A DNA stretch of 13,712 nucleotides from Alphaproteobacteria bacterium (GCA_026982585.1 JALSGW010000276.1:1-13712); one strand, 5' to 3'. Shown: positions 1 to 7,190, counted from the stretch's first letter. Notes: generated by a model not told the origin, from the sequence alone. Numbers and translations are program-made.

Positions 1-638
1 ACCCGCCCCACATGTTGGCGGACGATCTCGCGCACCTGCTCCTGCGACACATCGGCCCGGTGCTGGGTGGAGACCACCACCGAAGTGGCGCCGACCGGCC
101 GCCCGCCCGCATAGCGCAGGGTGATCTGGCTCTTGGCGTCGGGGCCGAGCTCCGGCAGCGCGCCCGCGCGACGGGCCTCGGCGAGGCTCTGCAGGATGCG
201 GTGGGCGTAGTGGATCGGCGCCGGCATCAGGGCCGGGGTCTCGTCGCAGGCATAGCCGAACATGATGCCCTGGTCGCCCGCCCCTTCGTCCTTGTCCTCG
301 CGCGCATCCACCCCGAGCGCGATGTCGGCGCTCTGCTCGTGCAGCAACACCTCGATCTCGAGCTTGCGCCAATCGAAGCCCGGCTGGGTGTAGCCGATGT
401 CCCGCACCGCTTCGCGGGCGATGCAGCGGATGTGGTCGTGGGTGATGGTCTCCGGGCCGCGCACCTCGCCGGCGATCACGAGGCGGTTGGTGGTGGCCAG
501 CACCTCGCAGGCGACGCGCGCATGCGGATCCGCACGCAGATAGGCGTCCACCACCTCGTCGGAGATGCGATCGCAGATCTTGTCCGGGTGGCCCTCGGAG
601 ACGGATTCGCTGGTGAAGAGAAAGTCGCTGCGCGGCAT
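1..638 (-). CDS. metK: S-adenosylmethionine synthetase, N-terminal part (runs off the window)
   Basis: This enzyme makes S-adenosylmethionine from methionine and ATP in the cytoplasm. About 212 of the usual 380-400 residues are present; the C-terminus lies beyond base 1. Translation from the ATG at 636-638 begins MPRSDFLFTSESVSEGHPDK. That contains the family motif GHPDKICDRISDEVVDAYL, in which the His and Asp belong to the ATP/methionine site. Further on, GAGDQGIMFGYA (coding bases near 250-290) matches the conserved GxGDQGxMFGYA motif. A GAGGG about 10 bases upstream serves as a weak ribosome binding site. The gene is last in a same-strand series after lnt and the XRE regulator, but a 100-base gap with a candidate promoter separates it from them, so it may be transcribed separately. 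Its SAM is a substrate of MiaB upstream. The identification is secure. Confidence 0.97.
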   Translation of the reverse strand, partial: MPRSDFLFTSESVSEGHPDKICDRISDEVVDAYLRADPHARVACEVLATTNRLVIAGEVRGPETITHDHIRCIAREAVRDIGYTQPGFDWRKLEIEVLLHEQSADIALGVDAREDKDEGAGDQGIMFGYACDETPALMPAPIHYAHRILQSLAEARRAGALPELGPDAKSQITLRYAGGRPVGATSVVVSTQHRADVSQEQVREIVRQHVGR

Positions 639-696
639 CCGGAGTGTCCCTCAAGGCGGCGAAAGCGGCGTGTGGCGCCGGTGCGGCGGCGCGCCC

Positions 697-726
697 GAGA
701 TAAGGCGAGCGCTCGCACCCGGTCAA
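697..726 (-). promoter_or_regulatory. Candidate metK promoter with a palindrome in the spacer
   Basis: Read on the minus strand, TTGACC (721-726) resembles a -35 box. TATCTC (697-702), 18 bases downstream, could be a -10 box, with its first three bases matching consensus. The spacer carries the perfect 12-base palindrome GCGAGCGCTCGC at 705-716, a possible operator. The site lies between the stop of the XRE regulator and the start of metK. The -35 is good and the -10 is weak, so this is a tentative call. I could not match this leader to any of the SAM riboswitch classes I know. Confidence 0.4.
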
Positions 727-738
727 GGGCACGCCGCG

Positions 739-1176
739 CTAGGAGCCCTCTCGGGCCTGCAATGCGGCCAAGGCTTTGGTGAGCTCGTAGATGCGGCGGC
801 GGATGACGGGGTCGGTGATGCGGTTGAAGGCGCGCACGAGCTCCAACGTCTCGCGGCGGTCCACGAGCGGGCGGTCGCCTGGGGGATCCTCGTGCTCGAA
901 GGGGGCGGGCGCCTCCTGGAGCCCGGGGGGAACGGCGACCCGCGCCGGCGGATCGAGCCCCTCGAAGAAGTAGCTCACCGGCACCTGCAACACCTGGGCG
1001 AGCCGGTACAGGCGGCTGCAGCCGATGCGGTTGGTGCCGCGCTCGTACTTCTGGATCTGCTGGAAGGTCACGCCTACGAGCTCGGCCAGCTTCTCCTGGC
1101 TCAGACCCATGAGGGAACGGCGCAATCTAAGACGCTTGCCGACATGGACGTCGATGGGATGGGGGGCTTCGGACAT
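739..1176 (-). CDS. XRE-family helix-turn-helix transcriptional regulator
   Basis: The gene encodes a 145-residue cytoplasmic DNA-binding protein. Residues about 12-72 form a Cro/C1-type HTH domain, with recognition region LSQEKLAELVGVTFQQIQKY followed by ERGTNRIG and RLYRLAQVLQVPVSYFFEGL. The rest is a proline-rich linker (about 74-105) and a helical tail containing RRRIYELTKALAALQ. This HTH type is highly conserved in alphaproteobacteria and commonly lies between lnt and metK, as here. It resembles PraR-like regulators of rhizobia, but I cannot confirm orthology or targets. The start at 1174-1176 is 12 bases after the lnt stop and lacks a clear Shine-Dalgarno, so it may be translated by coupling to lnt. 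The palindrome downstream in the metK promoter is one conceivable binding site, by inference only. Confidence 0.9.
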   Translation of the reverse strand: MSEAPHPIDVHVGKRLRLRRSLMGLSQEKLAELVGVTFQQIQKYERGTNRIGCSRLYRLAQVLQVPVSYFFEGLDPPARVAVPPGLQEAPAPFEHEDPPGDRPLVDRRETLELVRAFNRITDPVIRRRIYELTKALAALQAREGS

Positions 1177-1188
1177 GGGACGTCTGGA

Positions 1189-2784
1189 CTAGGGTCGGGG
1201 ACGTATCAAGGCGCGCTCAGGGCTCACCTCTTTGTGCGCCCGTTTGCGCAGAAGATCAATCAAGGCGATCACCAACAGCCACCCGACCACCGCCGCATAG
1301 GGCAGCCACGGCCGGGTCTGCAGGGGCGGCGGCGCGATCGCAGCCGGCACGGTCCCGTCGATCACGCCGGTCTCGCCGAGCGGCAGCATCTCCACCACCC
1401 GTCCGAAGGGATCGACGATGGCCGAGATTCCGGTATTGGCGGCGCGGATCAGCGGCAGACCGGTCTCCACCGCCCGCATGCGCACCTTGGCGAAGTGCTG
1501 GTAGGGGCCGGAGCTGTTGCCGAACCAGGCATCATTGGTGATGTTGACCAGAAGGCGCGCGTGGGAGGTGCCGTCGGTGGCGGCGTTGGGAAAGGCCGCC
1601 TCGTAGCAGATCAGCGGGCTCATGGGCCACAGCCCGTCGCCGGCCAGGGTGCGCCGGCCCGGTCCCGGGGTGAAGTCGAGCCCGCCCACGGTGAGCTTGC
1701 GGATCCCGAAGCGGGCCAGCACGTCCCGGAACGGCACATATTCCCCGAAGGGCACCAGGTCGACCTTGTCGTAGCGATCGATGATATTCCCGCCGTCGTC
1801 GAGCAGATACAGGCTGTTGGTGAGCACCGGCCGACCGTCCGGCGCCTCGAAATACCGTTCGGCGCCGAAGGCGAGATAGCTGCCCTCGGGCACCACCCGG
1901 GCCAGGATGTCCCGGATCTCCCGGTCCTCGACCCGATAGGGCACAGCACTCTCCGGCCACAGCACCAGGCTCGGCGGCGGGCCCTCGTAGGGAAGCGCGG
2001 CGAGGCCCAGATGGCGCTTGAGCCATCGTTCCCGCAGCTCGGGTTTCCATTTGTGGAACTGGGGAATGTTGGGCTGGACGATGCGCACCCCGATGCCCTC
2101 TTGTCCGGAGGCGTGGTCGAGGCGCAGCCAGCCGACGAAGAAGGGGGCGGCGAGCAGCAGCCCGCCCGCGAGCAGCGGCCAGAGCCGCCCGCCTTCGGCG
2201 CGCCACAGCCACGCCGGCAGGATGGCGAGCTGCACCGTGAGCAGGCCGAAGGCGTACACCCCGATCCAGGCGATCGGCTGCAGGCCGAGGTCGGAGAAGG
2301 ACCACACGATGGCGATGGGGTTCCAGGGAAAGCGCAACAGCTCGCCCCGCACCACCTCGCCCGCCGTCCACAGCAGCACGAACACCGCCCCTGCGGCCAC
2401 CATGCCGAGCCGGCGGGCGAGCCAGGTGCCCCAGCTGGCGGCGGCGGTGAACAGGGCGTGGACCAGCACCAACAGCAGCACCGCCGGCGGCGCGAACCGT
2501 CCCGCTCCGGGCAGCTGGAAGAAGGCGATGCCGACCCAATACAAGGTGGCGAGGTAATAGGCGAAGCCGAACAACAGCCCGTAGAGCGCCGCGCGCTTGC
2601 CGCTTTTGGCCTCGAGGCTGAGGTGGAAGAGGAGGCTCAGGGCGAACACCGCCGGCAGCAGATTGACCGGGGGGATGGCGAGCGCCAGCACCAGGCCGGA
2701 TGCGAGCGCCAAGAGCCGGGGCCGGGCCAGGACGCGCTGCCACAGCGACCCGATCGCGGGCGGTGTGGAAACCGTCGCACTCAT
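1189..2784 (-). CDS. lnt: Apolipoprotein N-acyltransferase
   Basis: This inner-membrane enzyme adds the third acyl chain to the N-terminal cysteine of lipoproteins, using phospholipid as donor. The 531-residue product has the family layout: an N-terminal half of hydrophobic segments (about residues 22-58, 64-90, 100-145, 165-220), a periplasmic nitrilase-fold domain (about 230-490), and a last membrane helix near 500-520 (YAAVVGWLLVIALIDLL) ending in a basic tail. The catalytic triad is visible as E278 in WPESAVPY, K340 in RYDKVDLVPFGEYVPF, and C393 in LICYEAAFP; these correspond to E267, K335 and C387 of E. coli. The ATG at 2782-2784 overlaps the corC stop as ATGA, indicating translational coupling and fixing the start against a longer upstream reading frame. 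Confidence 0.97.
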   Translation of the reverse strand: MSATVSTPPAIGSLWQRVLARPRLLALASGLVLALAIPPVNLLPAVFALSLLFHLSLEAKSGKRAALYGLLFGFAYYLATLYWVGIAFFQLPGAGRFAPPAVLLLVLVHALFTAAASWGTWLARRLGMVAAGAVFVLLWTAGEVVRGELLRFPWNPIAIVWSFSDLGLQPIAWIGVYAFGLLTVQLAILPAWLWRAEGGRLWPLLAGGLLLAAPFFVGWLRLDHASGQEGIGVRIVQPNIPQFHKWKPELRERWLKRHLGLAALPYEGPPPSLVLWPESAVPYRVEDREIRDILARVVPEGSYLAFGAERYFEAPDGRPVLTNSLYLLDDGGNIIDRYDKVDLVPFGEYVPFRDVLARFGIRKLTVGGLDFTPGPGRRTLAGDGLWPMSPLICYEAAFPNAATDGTSHARLLVNITNDAWFGNSSGPYQHFAKVRMRAVETGLPLIRAANTGISAIVDPFGRVVEMLPLGETGVIDGTVPAAIAPPPLQTRPWLPYAAVVGWLLVIALIDLLRKRAHKEVSPERALIRPRP

Positions 2785-3659
2785 GTCTCCTCTCCCTGCC
2801 GCAGACGCCGGATGCGCACCCGCTTGATGCGGCGCGGATCGGCCTCCAACACCTCGAAGCGCAGACCGGCCGGATGGTCCACCACATCGCCGGGCTGCGG
2901 GATGCGGTCGCTCAGCGCCGCCAACAGGCCCGCCACCGTCTCCACCTCCTCCCGCTCCTCCTCCAGCAGACGCATGCCCAAAAGCTGCTCGAGCGCCTCC
3001 ACCTCGACCCGTCCCTCCGCCTCGATGCTGCCGTCGCTCTTGCGCTCCAGCAGCGGCGCCTCGGCCTGCTGGTGTTCGTCGGGCAGTTCGCCCAGGATCT
3101 CCTGGATCAGGTCGTGCAGGGTGACCAGTCCCTCCACCCCGCCGAACTCGTCCACCACCACCGCCACATGGTGGTGGCTGCGCCGCATCTCCAGCAGAAG
3201 GTCGAGCGCCGGCATAGCCGGGGGCACGAACAACACCGGATGCAGCAAGTCCGCGAGCCGGAAGCCGGTCCCGTCCGCCCAGTAGGGCAGCACGTCCCGC
3301 ACGTGGACGAAGCCCTCGATGCGGTCGAGATGGTCGCGGTAGACCAAAAGCCGGGTGTGACCGCTTTGCCGCATGGCCTCGATCACCTGGGCGAGGTCGG
3401 CGTCCAGCGCCACCGCGGCGATGTCGGCCCGGGGCACGCGCAGGTCGTCCACCTTGAGCTGCCCGAAGGCCAGCACGTTGAGCAACAGCGCCCGTTCCTC
3501 CTCGGACAGCCCGCCGAGGCCGGAGCGCTCGGCCTCCTCGATCATTTCCTCGAGGGATTCGCGCACATCCTCCTCGCGTCCGGCGAGTTCGCGGAGCCGT
3601 TTGAGCACGGCCTCGAACCACGAGCGAGGACCGGGCTCGGCACTCGCAGCCGGTCTCAT
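2781..3659 (-). CDS. corC: CBS-domain protein of the CorC/HlyC family
   Basis: The 292-residue product has two CBS domains (about residues 75-125 and 140-192) and a C-terminal CorC_HlyC domain (about 205-285). The CBS pair includes GHTRLLVYRDHLDRIEGFVH and HHHVAVVVDEFGGVEGLVTL, typical of this family. CBS pairs bind adenosyl nucleotides, and CorC-like proteins have been linked to magnesium/cobalt efflux and membrane homeostasis; the exact role is not settled. There is no N-terminal DUF21 membrane domain, so this is the short soluble form. An acidic N-terminal helix (EEDVRESLEEMIEEAE) precedes the CBS pair, as is usual. The ATG at 3657-3659 overlaps the ybeY stop by four bases, and its own stop overlaps the lnt start by four. 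Some databases label such proteins hemolysin C; that name is probably misleading. Confidence 0.93.
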   Translation of the reverse strand: MRPAASAEPGPRSWFEAVLKRLRELAGREEDVRESLEEMIEEAERSGLGGLSEEERALLLNVLAFGQLKVDDLRVPRADIAAVALDADLAQVIEAMRQSGHTRLLVYRDHLDRIEGFVHVRDVLPYWADGTGFRLADLLHPVLFVPPAMPALDLLLEMRRSHHHVAVVVDEFGGVEGLVTLHDLIQEILGELPDEHQQAEAPLLERKSDGSIEAEGRVEVEALEQLLGMRLLEEEREEVETVAGLLAALSDRIPQPGDVVDHPAGLRFEVLEADPRRIKRVRIRRLRQGEET

Positions 3660-4201
3660 CCCAAGCCTCCCCGCCGCTGTGCGTCGGCCCCGCCCAGCCG
3701 CATGAGCGCCCGTTCCTCGAGCGCCTCCATATGCTCCGCCTCGCGGGGCTCGACATGGTCGTAGCCGAGCAGGTGCAGCGCGCCGTGAATCAACAAGTGG
3801 GCCAGATGGCCGGACAGCGGCCGGCCGAGACGCTCGGCATCGCGGCAGGCGGTCTCCAGCGCCACCACGATGTCGCCGAGCAGCACCGGCTCGCCCGCCT
3901 CGGCCAGCCGCGCCAGCTCCTCGGGCCCGAGGATCGGGAAGGACAGCACGTCGGTCGCCCGGTCGCGACCGCGATAGGTGCGGTTGAGCGGGCGGATGGC
4001 GGCATCGTCCACAAGCCGCACGCCCACCTCCACCGGACGTCCGAGCTCAACCGCCGCGCTCGCAAACGCAGCCTCGAGTGCGCGTCGGCACAGGCTCACA
4101 AGCTCGGGAACATGCTGTCGCCAGCGCGGATCCTGGATCTCGAGATCGACGATGAGGGAACTGTCGCCTTCCCAGTCGTCCAAGGCGGCTTCAGCCGACA
4201 T
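3656..4201 (-). CDS. ybeY: Endoribonuclease YbeY (16S rRNA maturation)
   Basis: YbeY is a zinc-dependent single-strand endoribonuclease needed for 16S rRNA 3' end maturation and ribosome quality control. The 181-residue product starting at the ATG at 4199-4201 carries the UPF0054 signature H139-x3-H143-x5-H149 in HGALHLLGYDH. It also has the conserved NRTYRGRDRATDVLSFP block (residues 73-89) and a central GDIVVALETA. The frame stays open to an ATG at 4240, which would add 13 basic, proline/glycine-rich residues and extend a deeper overlap into phoH. I prefer 4201 because it gives normal family length and an 11-base overlap with the phoH stop. The stop overlaps the corC start as ATGA. The phoH-ybeY-corC-lnt order is widespread in proteobacteria. 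Confidence 0.95.
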   Translation of the reverse strand: MSAEAALDDWEGDSSLIVDLEIQDPRWRQHVPELVSLCRRALEAAFASAAVELGRPVEVGVRLVDDAAIRPLNRTYRGRDRATDVLSFPILGPEELARLAEAGEPVLLGDIVVALETACRDAERLGRPLSGHLAHLLIHGALHLLGYDHVEPREAEHMEALEERALMRLGGADAQRRGGLG

Positions 4202-5222
4202 CGCCCTCCTGCACCTCCCCCCTGTCCGAGGGCCGCTCATAGGCTTCGATGATCCGGGCCACCAGCGGATGGCGGACCACGTCCTCGCGCCCGAATCGCA
4301 CCACCGCCACCCCGGGCAGCCGACCGAGGCGGTCCACCGCGTCGGCGAGCCCGGACGGGGTGCCCGGCGGCAGGTCCACCTGGCTGGGATCCCCGGTCAC
4401 CACCATGCGCCCGTTCTCCCCGAGCCGTGTCAGGAACATCTTCATCTGGAGCCGGGTGGTGTTCTGGGCCTCGTCCAGGATGACGAAGGCGTTCGCGAGG
4501 GTGCGTCCGCGCATGAAGGCGAGGGGAGCGATCTCGATCTGGCCGCTTTCGATGCGCGCCGCAAGCCGTCCCTCCGGCAACATGTCGTGCAGGGCATCGT
4601 AGAGGGGGCGCAGATAGGGGTCCACCTTCTCCCGGAGATCGCCGGGCAGGAAGCCGAGCCGCTCGCCCGCCTCCACCGCCGGCCGGGAGAGGATGATGCG
4701 GTCCACCCGCCGTTCCCGCAGCATCGCCACCGCGGCGGCCACCGCGAGATAGGTCTTGCCGGTGCCGGCCGGACCGAGGGCAAAGACGAGATCGTGCCGC
4801 CACAGCGCCCGCAGATAGTGGGCCTGGTTGGGCGAGCGCGGCAGCACCGTGCGCCGTTCGGTCTTGATCTGGAGCTCGAACAACAGCCGCTGCGAGCGGC
4901 CGGGCTCCGCCTCGCCCCGCACCAGCCGCAGCGCCGCATCCACTTCCTCGCGGCCGATCGAAATCCCCCGCTCGAGCTCCCGGTAGAGCCGTTCCAACAC
5001 CGCCGCCGCCTGCGCCACCGCCTCCTCGCTCTCCCCCTGCACCCACACTTCGTTGCCGCGGGCGATCAGGCTCACCGGCAGCTGCTGTTCGATGCGGGCC
5101 AGATGGAGCTGGTGCTGCCCGAACAAGAGCGCGCAAAGACGGTTGTCGGCGAAGCGGAGCCGTTGGCTGGCCTGGGTGCGCCGTTCGGCGGAAGCGAGCT
5201 GGCGCAGCGGCACCTCTCCCAT
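4191..5222 (-). CDS. phoH: PhoH-family ATPase (PhoH-like/YbeZ)
   Basis: A 343-residue cytoplasmic P-loop ATPase. The nucleotide site is clear: Walker A GPAGTGKT at residues 150-157, Walker B VILDEAQN at 247-254, and the TGDPSQVDLP motif near 276-285. The N-terminal 110 residues hold a KH-like region, as in YbeZ-type PhoH proteins, including ISIGREEVDAALRL. YbeZ acts with YbeY, the next gene downstream, in RNA metabolism; a helicase-like role has been proposed but is less certain. The ATG at 5220-5222 is three bases after the miaB stop (TGA ACC ATG), so translation is probably coupled. Several database entries call it a phosphate-starvation protein; nothing here indicates Pho control. Confidence 0.95.
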   Translation of the reverse strand: MGEVPLRQLASAERRTQASQRLRFADNRLCALLFGQHQLHLARIEQQLPVSLIARGNEVWVQGESEEAVAQAAAVLERLYRELERGISIGREEVDAALRLVRGEAEPGRSQRLLFELQIKTERRTVLPRSPNQAHYLRALWRHDLVFALGPAGTGKTYLAVAAAVAMLRERRVDRIILSRPAVEAGERLGFLPGDLREKVDPYLRPLYDALHDMLPEGRLAARIESGQIEIAPLAFMRGRTLANAFVILDEAQNTTRLQMKMFLTRLGENGRMVVTGDPSQVDLPPGTPSGLADAVDRLGRLPGVAVVRFGREDVVRHPLVARIIEAYERPSDRGEVQEGDVG

Positions 5223-5225
5223 GGT

Positions 5226-6602
5226 TCAATGCGGGCGCACCACCCGCCCGGCGAGGCTGTGGGGATGATAGCCGGTAATCTCGACCGTGGCGAGATCGCC
5301 GATGCGCAGCTCGCGGTCGCAGACATGGACCGCCTGCATATACGGGCTGCGGCCGACCAGCTGACCGGGATGGCGCCCCGGGCGCTCGAACAGCACCGGC
5401 AGCAGCCGCCCCACCTGGGCGGCGTGGAAGGACCGGGTCTGCTCCTCGAGCAAAGCCTGCAGCTCCTGAAGTCGCCGGCTCTTGACCTCCTCCGGAAGCT
5501 GCCGGCGCATCGCCGCCGCCGGGGTGCCGGGCCTCGGACTGTATTTGAAGGCGTAGGCCTGGGCGAACCCGACCTCGCGCACGAGCGCGAGGGTGGCCTG
5601 GAAGTCCTCCTCCTCCTCGCCCGGAAAGCCGACGATGAAGTCGGAGGAGAGGGCGAGATCCGGCCGCACCCGCCTCAGCGCCTCCACCAGCCGCAGATAA
5701 TCCGCCGCCCGATAGCGGCGGTTCATGGCCGCGAGCACCCGATCGGAGCCCGACTGGATGGGCAGGTGCAGATACGGCATGAGCGGGGCGAGCTCGCCGT
5801 GGGCGCGGATCAGCTCCTCGTCCATGTCCGAGGGATGGGAGGTGGTGTAGCGCAGCCGCACAAGCCCCGGGATCTCGGCGAGGGCGTAGAGCAGCCGGGC
5901 CAGGTTCCATTCGCGCCCGTCCGGCCCCATGCCGTGATAGGCGTTGACGTTCTGGCCGAGCAGCACGAGTTCCTTGGCACCCCGTTCGACGAGCAGGCGC
6001 GCCTCCCTCATCACCTCGGCGACCGGCCGGCTCATCTCGGCGCCGCGGGTGTAGGGCACGACGCAGAAGGTGCAGAACTTGTCGCATCCCTCCTGCACGG
6101 TGAGGAAGGCCGAGACCCCGGGTGCTCCGCCCTCGACCCCGAGTTCGTCGAACTTGCTCTCGGCCGGGAAGTCGGTATCGAGCACCGCACCCCGTTCCCG
6201 CGCCCGGCGGGCGAGCAGCTCCGGCAGCCGATGGTAGCTCTGCGGGCCGACCACGATGTCCACGCAGCGGGCCCGCTCCAGCATCAGCGCCCCCTCCGCC
6301 TGGGCGACGCAGCCGGCCACCGCAATGGTCATCTCCTCGCCGCGCGCCTTGCGCCGTTGCTTGAGCCGCGCGAGCCGGCCGAGTTCGGAATAGACCTTCT
6401 CCGCCGCCTTCTCGCGGATGTGGCAGGTGTTGAGGATGACCAGATCGGCCGTCTCCAGCCGGTCGCTGCGCTCGAATCCGTGGCGCGCCAGCAGCGCCGC
6501 CATGCGCTCGGAATCATAGACGTTCATCTGACAGCCGTAGGTCTTGATGAACAGCTTCCTGCGCACGCCGGCACCACCACAACGCCGCACCGTGCCTTCC
6601 AC
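5226..6602 (-). CDS. miaB: tRNA-2-methylthio-N6-dimethylallyladenosine synthase MiaB
   Basis: MiaB is a radical-SAM methylthiotransferase that converts i6A37 to ms2i6A37 in tRNAs reading UNN codons. It carries two Fe-S clusters. The N-terminal UPF0004 domain supplies C24 (KTYGCQMNVYDSERM), C60 (LNTCHIREKAAEKVY) and C98 (VAGCVAQAEG). The radical-SAM cluster is C173-x3-C177-x2-C180 in EGCDKFCTFCVVPYTRG. A C-terminal TRAM domain (about 385-455) ends YHPHSLAGRVV. Two GTG starts are possible: 6602, directly after an in-frame TAA, and 6566, giving a protein beginning near RRKLFIKTYGCQMN, which looks more like the family start. Neither has a strong Shine-Dalgarno; the longer is given. The gene heads a tight group with phoH and ybeY and lies 84 bases downstream of mucR. 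Confidence 0.96.
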   Translation of the reverse strand: MEGTVRRCGGAGVRRKLFIKTYGCQMNVYDSERMAALLARHGFERSDRLETADLVILNTCHIREKAAEKVYSELGRLARLKQRRKARGEEMTIAVAGCVAQAEGALMLERARCVDIVVGPQSYHRLPELLARRARERGAVLDTDFPAESKFDELGVEGGAPGVSAFLTVQEGCDKFCTFCVVPYTRGAEMSRPVAEVMREARLLVERGAKELVLLGQNVNAYHGMGPDGREWNLARLLYALAEIPGLVRLRYTTSHPSDMDEELIRAHGELAPLMPYLHLPIQSGSDRVLAAMNRRYRAADYLRLVEALRRVRPDLALSSDFIVGFPGEEEEDFQATLALVREVGFAQAYAFKYSPRPGTPAAAMRRQLPEEVKSRRLQELQALLEEQTRSFHAAQVGRLLPVLFERPGRHPGQLVGRSPYMQAVHVCDRELRIGDLATVEITGYHPHSLAGRVVRPH

Positions 6603-6618
6603 TTAGACAGCCCCAGCC

Positions 6619-6631
6619 CCGCTTCAAGCGG
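6619..6631. repeat. Short inverted repeat CCGCTT-C-AAGCGG in the mucR-miaB gap
   Basis: A perfect 6-1-6 inverted repeat lies between the larger hairpin after mucR and the miaB start. In RNA the one-base loop is too small, so two or three pairs would have to open. It may therefore matter more as a DNA site than as RNA structure. Seen directly; function unknown. Confidence 0.4.
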
Positions 6632-6634
6632 CAC

Positions 6635-6678
6635 CGGAGGCCGTCGCGGGGCACCGATGCACCCCGCAACGACCTCCG
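6635..6678 (-). terminator. Imperfect hairpin after mucR, possible terminator or attenuator
   Basis: The two arms are CGGAGG/CCTCCG (6635-6640 with 6673-6678), CGT/ACG (6642-6644 with 6669-6671) and GCGGGG/CCCCGC (6646-6651 with 6662-6667). They are separated by two C.A mismatches around a 10-base loop. The stem begins eight bases after the mucR stop on the transcribed strand. No T-run follows, so it is not a classical intrinsic terminator. It could be a weak terminator, an mRNA 3' stabiliser or an attenuator ahead of miaB. Confidence 0.45.
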
Positions 6679-6686
6679 TCCCGCGC

Positions 6687-7115
6687 TCACGAGGCTTCGG
6701 CGCTCCGCCCCCGGGCGCGACGGGTGCCGAGACCGATCTTCTTCGCCAGCACGCTGCGCTGCTTGGCGTAGTTGGGCGCCACCATGGGATAATCGTCCGG
6801 CAAGCCCCACTTGCGCCGGTACTCCTCCGGCGACATGTTGTAGTGGGTCTTGAGGTGGCGCTTGAGCATCTTGAGCTTCTTGCCGTCCTCGAGACAGATG
6901 ATGTAGTCGGGTGTGACCGACTTGCGGATGGGGACGGCAGGGGTGGGCTTCTCCTGCTCCTTCTCCTCCTCCTGACCCTGCTTGGCCAGGGTCGTGTAGA
7001 CGAGGGAGATCAGTTGCGGCAGATCGCCCACCGCGACCATATTGTTGGAGACGTGCGAGGCCACGATCTCCGTCGTCAGGGACAGCAGCTCGCTCTGGCT
7101 GATCTTTTCGCTCAT
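6687..7115 (-). CDS. MucR/Ros-family zinc-finger transcriptional regulator
   Basis: A 142-residue DNA-binding protein of the MucR/Ros family, global regulators of exopolysaccharide, motility, cell cycle or virulence genes in alphaproteobacteria. The N-terminus (SELLSLTTEIVASHVSNN) is the family's oligomerisation-type segment. A Glu/Lys/Gln-rich linker (about residues 46-58) follows. The Ros-type finger is YIICLEDGKKLKMLKRHLKT then HYNMSPEEYRRKWGLP, with C74, D77, H87 and H91 as likely ligands. Asp in place of the second Cys is common in MucR proteins. The tail (about 118-140) is basic. GGGAAAG upstream of the ATG at 7113-7115 is a plausible ribosome binding site. It has its own promoter and diverges from the tusA-like gene. 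MucR paralogs are frequent, so target genes cannot be named. Confidence 0.93.
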   Translation of the reverse strand: MSEKISQSELLSLTTEIVASHVSNNMVAVGDLPQLISLVYTTLAKQGQEEEKEQEKPTPAVPIRKSVTPDYIICLEDGKKLKMLKRHLKTHYNMSPEEYRRKWGLPDDYPMVAPNYAKQRSVLAKKIGLGTRRARGRSAEAS

Positions 7116-7130
7116 GCCGGGAACTTTCCC

Positions 7131-7147
7131 CTAGCTCGGTTTGCTAG
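7131..7147. repeat. Inverted repeat CTAGC-N7-GCTAG in the mucR leader
   Basis: Perfect 5-base arms at 7131-7135 and 7143-7147 surround a 7-base centre. By the promoter position, it covers roughly the first transcribed bases of mucR. It could be an operator for autoregulation or a small leader hairpin. Both are inferences. Confidence 0.4.
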
Positions 7148-7155
7148 ACGAACGC

Positions 7156-7184
7156 ACCATATACCGTAGGAGAGATCTTGTCAA
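7156..7184 (-). promoter_or_regulatory. Sigma70-like promoter for mucR
   Basis: On the minus strand TTGACA (7179-7184, a perfect -35) is followed after exactly 17 bases by TATGGT (7156-7161, four of six to consensus). Transcription would start near 7148-7150, giving a leader of about 35 bases to the mucR ATG. The -35 lies inside the inverted repeat TTGTC-AAA-GACAA at 7178-7190, which could be an operator. The A+T-rich region contrasts with the GC-rich genes around it. Confidence 0.65.
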
Positions 7185-7190
7185 AGACAA
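7178..7190. repeat. Inverted repeat TTGTC-AAA-GACAA over the mucR -35 box
   Basis: Perfect 5-base arms flank a 3-base centre. The repeat overlaps the predicted mucR -35 hexamer and lies 24 bases upstream of the plus-strand tusA-like start. A protein bound here would block mucR and might also affect the divergent gene. The regulator is unknown. Confidence 0.45.

Noticed and set aside
639..738. SAM-II, SAM/SAH or SAH riboswitch ahead of metK
   Set aside because: I could not recognise the conserved cores of these classes in the 100-base leader. An Rfam scan would settle it.
565..3285. A plus-strand open frame of about 900 codons opposite metK, the XRE gene, lnt and corC
   Set aside because: It is antisense to well-identified genes. 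Its protein is low-complexity Gly/Gln/Arg/His-rich, as expected from GC-rich antisense frames, and it matches no family I know.
2787..3756. Upstream extension of the lnt reading frame towards 3756
   Set aside because: The extra residues are Arg/Gly/Ala-rich shadow of corC. The ATG at 2784 with its ATGA overlap gives normal Lnt length.
3978..7169. A plus-strand open frame of more than 1000 codons opposite ybeY, phoH, miaB and mucR
   Set aside because: The opposite strand carries four clear genes with complete motifs. The long frame is explained by high GC suppressing stop codons, not by a giant protein.
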